Positions 59,883 to 64,000 of a stretch of DNA of 64,000 nucleotides are shown here, one piece after another (within the stretch, counting starts at the first letter, position 1; each line of letters starts with the position of its first letter). The stretch is taken from contig JALBYC010000016.1 in assembly GCA_023212645.1 (NCBI GenBank), forward strand, positions 186,001 through 250,000. Direction: 5' to 3'. The position numbers were made by a program, and so were the translations under genes. The notes under the pieces are model-generated. The model saw only the letters and a list, made by a program, of their open reading frames with translations. It searched no databases and was not told the DNA's origin. The DNA comes from Farysia itapuensis. Its lineage: Eukaryota > Basidiomycota > Ustilaginomycetes > Ustilaginales > Ustilaginaceae.

Positions 59883-60028
59883 CCATCATCTTCAGCAGCC
59901 AGCACACGGCGCGCAATGTCAGACTACCGGGAAATGCATCTGAATTTCAACAAGGTGCGGATAGGGTACGTAGGGTATAGTAAGTCTCGGAACTCGACAT
60001 GGGTCGATAGGTATGTGTGTGTGCTGCT
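59883..60028. other. Convergent 3' region of START and SPT-subunit genes
   Basis: 146 nt between the two stop codons. It holds the 3' UTR ends only. Confidence 0.5.
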
Positions 60029-60538
60029 TTAGTGCGAGATGTGGACGTAGTGGCTTCGAAGTGAGTCGGTAACGTTGGCGAGGAGGACGTGCATCTGGGC
60101 TACGATGTCGTCAGATGACGCGAAAGGAAGCTGGGCATATAGGATGTCTGAGAGGTTGGACGCCAGCTGGTGGCTGAGTGTGTGTACGGGGAGAGGCGGT
60201 CTGACTTGCGCCGCGCTGGTGGGAGCTCCGTGCGGGATGATGCTATCCCATTTGGCGTTTGCAACATAGTCACCAGTCTTGCAGACTAGATAGACTGCGA
60301 ATGCAGGTATCTTTGTCAGGATGAGGACAAAGGCGATGAGAAAGACGCTCAGCAGGAGACAGGTGAGCCAGCATTCCCATGGCTCGAGTACGGGAACGCC
60401 GAGCAACACACCTGCATAGGTGTATGCATGCCAGATCTTATCCCACGCTTCCACTTCGAGCTTCTGCATCCAGCTGACGGCTTTGCTTGCGCGCGAGTGC
60501 TGCGCACCTGCCGAGCGCTCTGCGAACCCAGACGTCAT
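60029..60538 (-). CDS. Serine palmitoyltransferase small subunit (SPTSS/Tsc3-like)
   Basis: 169 residues from ATG 60538. SPTSS subunits bind and stimulate the Lcb1/Lcb2 enzyme that starts sphingolipid synthesis in the ER. The conserved core is about residues 35-77: WHAYTYAGVLLGVPVLEPWE followed by a membrane helix (CLLLSVFLIAFVLIL). The LEPWE signature is the key evidence, matching animal SPTSSA/B. The C-terminal ~90 residues are extra relative to the usual 70-80-residue subunit and include HQLASNLSDILY. The frame is open upstream to 60892 (no ATG at that point, TTG only) with further in-frame ATGs near 60793; a longer N-terminus cannot be excluded. Confidence 0.75.
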   Translation of the reverse strand: MTSGFAERSAGAQHSRASKAVSWMQKLEVEAWDKIWHAYTYAGVLLGVPVLEPWECWLTCLLLSVFLIAFVLILTKIPAFAVYLVCKTGDYVANAKWDSIIPHGAPTSAAQVRPPLPVHTLSHQLASNLSDILYAQLPFASSDDIVAQMHVLLANVTDSLRSHYVHISH

Positions 60539-61012
60539 CTCGGATGTCGGTGACTTACGACGAAACGTCGAGCAGTATTGCTGTGACACGGTTGTGGAGA
60601 GGAAGGATATATCCTCTCCCGGACGTGAGGGTTCCAATGCAGAGGAAGAGACACACAGACTATGAGCGACGCACGTTCTTATAAGGGAGTTTTCAATTGC
60701 TTGATTGCGAGCAGAGCTAGCAGAGGCGGGGGGTAGTAAGCATGTCAGAATTTTTTTTAGCCGTAGTGTAGTCATCGGCATAATCGGCGGCATGGAAAGA
60801 GAGGTCGGATTTACGCGGTGGATATGCACTCGGCACTCGACGACAGCTTTGACATGTGGAGTGCGCTTTGCTCGGCTACCGATTAGTGCCAACTCTAGAA
60901 AGCAGCTTTCGACTTCACCATTCCATGTGGATCATAGCATGGGCAAGCTCAAACGCTGCTCGTCTTCGAACGCGAATGGGGAGAAGATCGCATGTGGGCC
61001 CAACGTTGTCTT
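60539..61012. other. Intergenic: SPT-subunit promoter and 3' flank of the G-alpha gene
   Basis: About 470 bases. It holds the SPT-subunit promoter and possibly N-terminal extension, plus a T8 run near 60751. A TTTGCTCG copy occurs near 60865, a useful reminder that this 7-mer also turns up outside copper genes. Confidence 0.45.
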
Positions 61013-62461
61013 CTAACCTACTAAGCCAGTAGCTCGGAGGTTGTCGCGCAGAATGGTGTCGTTGACGCTCATTAGGATGGCTTTGATCTGTGTCGTACTG
61101 GTCGCAATGGTTGTATGCACGTACACCGGTCGACGAGGTGCAACCGATCTCTTGCTTGTTACGACGTCTTTGAATTTCGCGCGAAACCAGCGCCAGACCG
61201 CTTCGAAGTCATTGTCGCCATCGTAGTCCGGGAAGAAGGTGGCAAGTCGTACTCCCTGTCTCAGTTTCTCTTCGAGTAAGTCAACCTTGTTGAGAAAGAG
61301 GATCAGGGCGGCTTCTCTGAGCAACTTTGAGGCGACAATCTGGCCAAAGAGGAGTAGACTGTCTTGGACACGGTTGACAGCAGGATCTTCCAGAAGTGTC
61401 TGGTTGAAGGCCGATATTGGGGCGAGAAAGATGATTGCCTGCGCATTGTCAAAGAAGCTCGCCCAGGCTGCGCGTTGACTACGCGATCCACCAACGTCAA
61501 ATATGCGGTACACCAGCTGACGGTCAACGCGGAACTGATCTTCAGTCACCCCAACCGTGCGCACACGCGCATGCAGGATATCCTCGTCACTCGGCTCGTA
61601 AGCAGAGTCGCTGATCCGCTGGTAATTGTCCAGAAAAAAAGTCGTAACATCGGCCGCTTCCAATCTACCGTGCTTGCGAAGCTTCTTACACTGTGGCTCT
61701 GCCCACAAGGCGAGCACATTACCCTCCAACTCCTGCAGGACCCGTTTGGGATTGTGGGATCGAATGTCCGACGAAGTCGCTTGTTCACTCTGCTCTGTAG
61801 CATTTCGGTCGGAGAAGTTGAACGACTTTCGAGCGAGCGAGAACAACGTCTCTTGCCACCCGGCACGCAGTAGTAGAACGTCATTTCGGGTGGATCCATC
61901 TCTATTGGCTGAACGCGGGCGCCACGATGTTGCGGTTTCATTAACCTGTTCATCCTCGCCGATGGCGCCCAACTCTTTCCGCAACGCTTGCTCGAGCGAC
62001 CCTATGTTGGCTATCTGCAACTTGCGAAAAGCCTCTTCCCCCTCTGGCCTCAACATGGAGCGCGGATGTCCCGAATGCACACTATCGCCACCAGTGGATG
62101 CCGCCAATGTCTGCAGGAGAATACGAAGCGAGGCAATGAGGTTGAGATAGACGATGGATCGCCAAAAGACGCGCTCGCGCTGGTGCGTTTGCGGGTCGTA
62201 GAGCAGACGCATCTGCTTGAGCACCGTCGTTTTCCCGGCACCTGCCTGGCCTAGGAGTAGCATTCGGTACTCAGACGCCAACGGTTTGCGTCGTGCGCCG
62301 TCGGCTTTGAGCTGTTTGTCGATTTCATCCGAGATGCGTTTGGCTTCTGCCTCTGTTTTGAGGCGGTGTGTACGCTGAGCTGGCGACTCGTCTGGTGGAG
62401 CCCGTAGTGCTTGTGACAATGGAGCATGCCAGTCCAGCAACGATGACCCCTCACCAGTCAT
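61013..62461 (-). CDS. Divergent G-protein alpha subunit (Gpa4-like) with Ser at the catalytic Gln position
   Basis: Single exon, 482 residues from ATG 62461, longer than the usual ~350-360. Recognisable elements: P-loop LLGQAGAGKTT (about 69-79), switch I ARVRTVGVTEDQF with the catalytic Arg kept, switch II FDVGGSRSQRAAW (about 321-333) where canonical proteins have DVGGQ, NKVD for guanine (LFLNKVDLL), and a C-terminal TIATST where TCAT is usual, ending NLRATGLVG. The N-terminus lacks the MGxxxS myristoylation signal. The helical domain is enlarged with Ser/Arg-rich insertions (about 100-260). Smut fungi carry an unusual fourth G-alpha, Gpa4; this may be it, but that rests on memory. Confidence 0.88.
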   Translation of the reverse strand: MTGEGSSLLDWHAPLSQALRAPPDESPAQRTHRLKTEAEAKRISDEIDKQLKADGARRKPLASEYRMLLLGQAGAGKTTVLKQMRLLYDPQTHQRERVFWRSIVYLNLIASLRILLQTLAASTGGDSVHSGHPRSMLRPEGEEAFRKLQIANIGSLEQALRKELGAIGEDEQVNETATSWRPRSANRDGSTRNDVLLLRAGWQETLFSLARKSFNFSDRNATEQSEQATSSDIRSHNPKRVLQELEGNVLALWAEPQCKKLRKHGRLEAADVTTFFLDNYQRISDSAYEPSDEDILHARVRTVGVTEDQFRVDRQLVYRIFDVGGSRSQRAAWASFFDNAQAIIFLAPISAFNQTLLEDPAVNRVQDSLLLFGQIVASKLLREAALILFLNKVDLLEEKLRQGVRLATFFPDYDGDNDFEAVWRWFRAKFKDVVTSKRSVAPRRPVYVHTTIATSTTQIKAILMSVNDTILRDNLRATGLVG

Positions 62462-63164
62462 GACTAGCACTGCACCAAAGAGAGAGAAAAAGGTGCCAAG
62501 CCAGCTCGAGATGTTTGCGCTTTATTTGTACACACAACTAATGGAGCTTCCAAGCCTGGGCAGTGCCCCTCCTACCCACTGGATATGTCGGCCGACGTAA
62601 GTCCGTGTACGACAGAGACGGGGCAGGTTGGCAGGACAACGGGTGTGGGACCACCGGTCATTCATGGCCTCGTTCCGAGATGAAGATCCACAACAACAAT
62701 CACATCATGCCCGCACACACTGTAGAGTTTGTTCTTCGTTTTGCGCCTGCCAAGGTCGAGAGCGGACACTGTCTGTCTCCCCACCCACCCCAGTGCCCCA
62801 CTCAAGACTGCTTACAAAGTTCAGCCTAAACATCCCCCCCGAGCGGAGGGGAAGAGCTGAACAGTCCAAGAGAAAACCCAGAGCTTATCTGGCCTAACCC
62901 GCTCGGTTGCGCTTTTGGAAAGGCCACGCCCAGCCCGAATCACATGTGACACATCCACATGCACCGTTGCCACGAACACGGTAAACTCCGAACTTCTCCG
63001 ACTCTCCCTCTCCTCCTCTGCCCTGCCTTCAACTCCGCAGCAGCGCTCGTTCTAGGCCCTGTCAGTCCCACGCGGGATCACATCTGCCATAGTATATATG
63101 CTATTGGTGGGGGGAAAATTGTCTAAAAGTACAGAATAGTGTGCGGGAGTGTGTAAATGCGTGC
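62462..63164. other. Intergenic: G-alpha promoter
   Basis: About 700 bases. It has a TATATAT run at 63093-63099 and a plus-strand pyrimidine-rich tract (CTCCCTCTCCTCC, about 63001-63020). I saw no pheromone-response element (ACAAAGGGA). Confidence 0.5.
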
Positions 63165-64000
63165 TTAGATGCCCATGACGGCAGCGCACGCGGCAATAAT
63201 GACGTCCGTCACTGCATGTTGTGGATGTGGCCCGTCCAAAGGTGTACCGTCCGCCTTGGTCGGCTCAGTGTGTCCGCCCAGTTTGAGAGCAGCCCAGCCT
63301 TCGGGTACCATGTCGAAACTCTTGTTGCCGTTGCAGTAGCCCAGAACCACAGGAAATGTGCCTTCTTCAGAGATGCGTGGGTCTACGCTAGCAGACGGCG
63401 GCGTCCAAGGAGCGCCGAGAACAATGGCCGTGACTCTGAATGCTTCGTTGCCTCCAAGGGGGGATGGGAGCAATGCACTCCCACTGTTGCCACGCGCTCT
63501 GCCATTGGATCGCAGCTGCTGTTGCCGAGACGGTCCGCTGGCTAAGCCAAGCTTGCGCTTCCACTCGCTCGTCTTGCCACCGCTGTCACTGAAATTAGCA
63601 GCATTGCTACTGCTGATGGTGGCATTGTTGCTGCCAGCCGGTCCCGAAGCGGCAAGAAGATCCTGTTGCGACACTGGTGACATTGATGTGCTGACATCTT
63701 CCCCTTCCGATGACGGTGTGACTCGAACAGAGCTAGGCATCTCGTCAACTTCGCGGAATGGGACAAAATTAACTCGAATGTAGCGCATCGCCTCTTCGGC
63801 TCTTACCCGTCCTAGAAAGGGCAGAGGGATCAGCATCGTAAGCGCGTCAGCCGGCACCGCGTCCAAGCCGAGCAGCGCATTCTCTTCGTCCATGTTTTGG
63901 AAGAGCGAGTCGCGGGCCGGCATCCATGCACGTCGCATTTCCTTGAGCGTGGAGCGTGGCGCGCCAGTCTTTTCAGCAACCATCTCGGCGTCCCATCCGT
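63165..64000 (-). CDS. Unrecognised protein, C-terminal part, truncated by right window edge
   Basis: The stop is at 63165-63167 and the frame stays open to the edge (GWDAEM upstream of ATG 63983), so the true start is outside. The visible ~278 residues contain a hydrophobic stretch (ADALTMLIPLPFLG), a middle Ser/Asn-rich disordered region (about 90-160 of the visible part) and a C-terminal segment with VVLGYCNGNKSFDMVPEGW and a small-residue helix at the end (VTDVIIAACAAVMGI). I do not recognise the family and assign no function. Either ATG 63983 or an upstream exon may start it. Confidence 0.7.
   Translation of the reverse strand, partial: GWDAEMVAEKTGAPRSTLKEMRRAWMPARDSLFQNMDEENALLGLDAVPADALTMLIPLPFLGRVRAEEAMRYIRVNFVPFREVDEMPSSVRVTPSSEGEDVSTSMSPVSQQDLLAASGPAGSNNATISSSNAANFSDSGGKTSEWKRKLGLASGPSRQQQLRSNGRARGNSGSALLPSPLGGNEAFRVTAIVLGAPWTPPSASVDPRISEEGTFPVVLGYCNGNKSFDMVPEGWAALKLGGHTEPTKADGTPLDGPHPQHAVTDVIIAACAAVMGI

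Noticed and set aside
1..64000. Transposon, CRISPR array, rRNA, provirus
   Set aside because: No transposase or reverse-transcriptase frames, no spaced direct repeats of CRISPR type, and no long terminal repeats were seen.

Overview
The window is nuclear DNA from a basidiomycete, most likely a smut fungus (Ustilaginomycetes, Ustilago/Sporisorium/Pseudozyma-like). Genes are dense and mostly intron-poor, with short GT-AG introns (about 60-170 nt), TTG/GTG-free starts, moderate GC, Gln/Ser/Pro-rich low-complexity proteins, and a divergent G-alpha of the kind I associate with smuts. HMG-CoA synthase near the left end and a Gpa4-like G-alpha near the right end recall the Ustilago maydis region carrying hcs1 and gpa4; that synteny is from memory and unchecked. 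I see no transposon, CRISPR, rRNA or convincing tRNA.

Layout. 0-20 kb: a partial multicopper oxidase (left edge), HMG-CoA synthase, the divergent splicing pair U2AF large subunit/Prp40, the PP2A B subunit Cdc55, a BIM1-like (X325) copper protein, a small mitochondrial-type protein, a LisH/LUFS (Flo8-like) regulator, the Rab5 exchange factor Vps9 and a Ctr copper transporter. 20-41 kb: an unknown coiled-coil protein, a ZW10/Dsl1-type tether, a CAT-fold acyltransferase-like protein, a Reg1-like PP1 regulator, an unknown two-exon gene, a CTD-interacting (CID) protein, the diflavin reductase Tah18, a Dep1/Sds3 histone-deacetylase subunit and an alcohol-acetyltransferase-like enzyme. 41-47 kb: three mitochondrial genes, Dnm1, Atp1 and bL21m. 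47-64 kb: a vezatin/Inp2-like membrane protein, a DUF3405 type II membrane protein, a 1975-residue protein with three START-like domains, a serine palmitoyltransferase small subunit, the divergent G-alpha, and a partial unknown gene at the right edge.

Functional threads. (i) Copper: a multicopper oxidase, a BIM1-like surface protein and a Ctr importer lie within 20 kb, and the last two share a TTTGCTC motif upstream. (ii) Splicing: U2AF65 and Prp40 share one short divergent promoter. (iii) Mitochondria: Atp1 and bL21m share a divergent promoter, with Dnm1 next door. (iv) Lipids: the START protein and the SPT small subunit are convergent neighbours. The most notable molecular oddities are the G-alpha with Ser in place of the catalytic Gln and the START protein architecture. 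Start codons were taken as ATG; introns were placed by hand from splice consensus plus family conservation.
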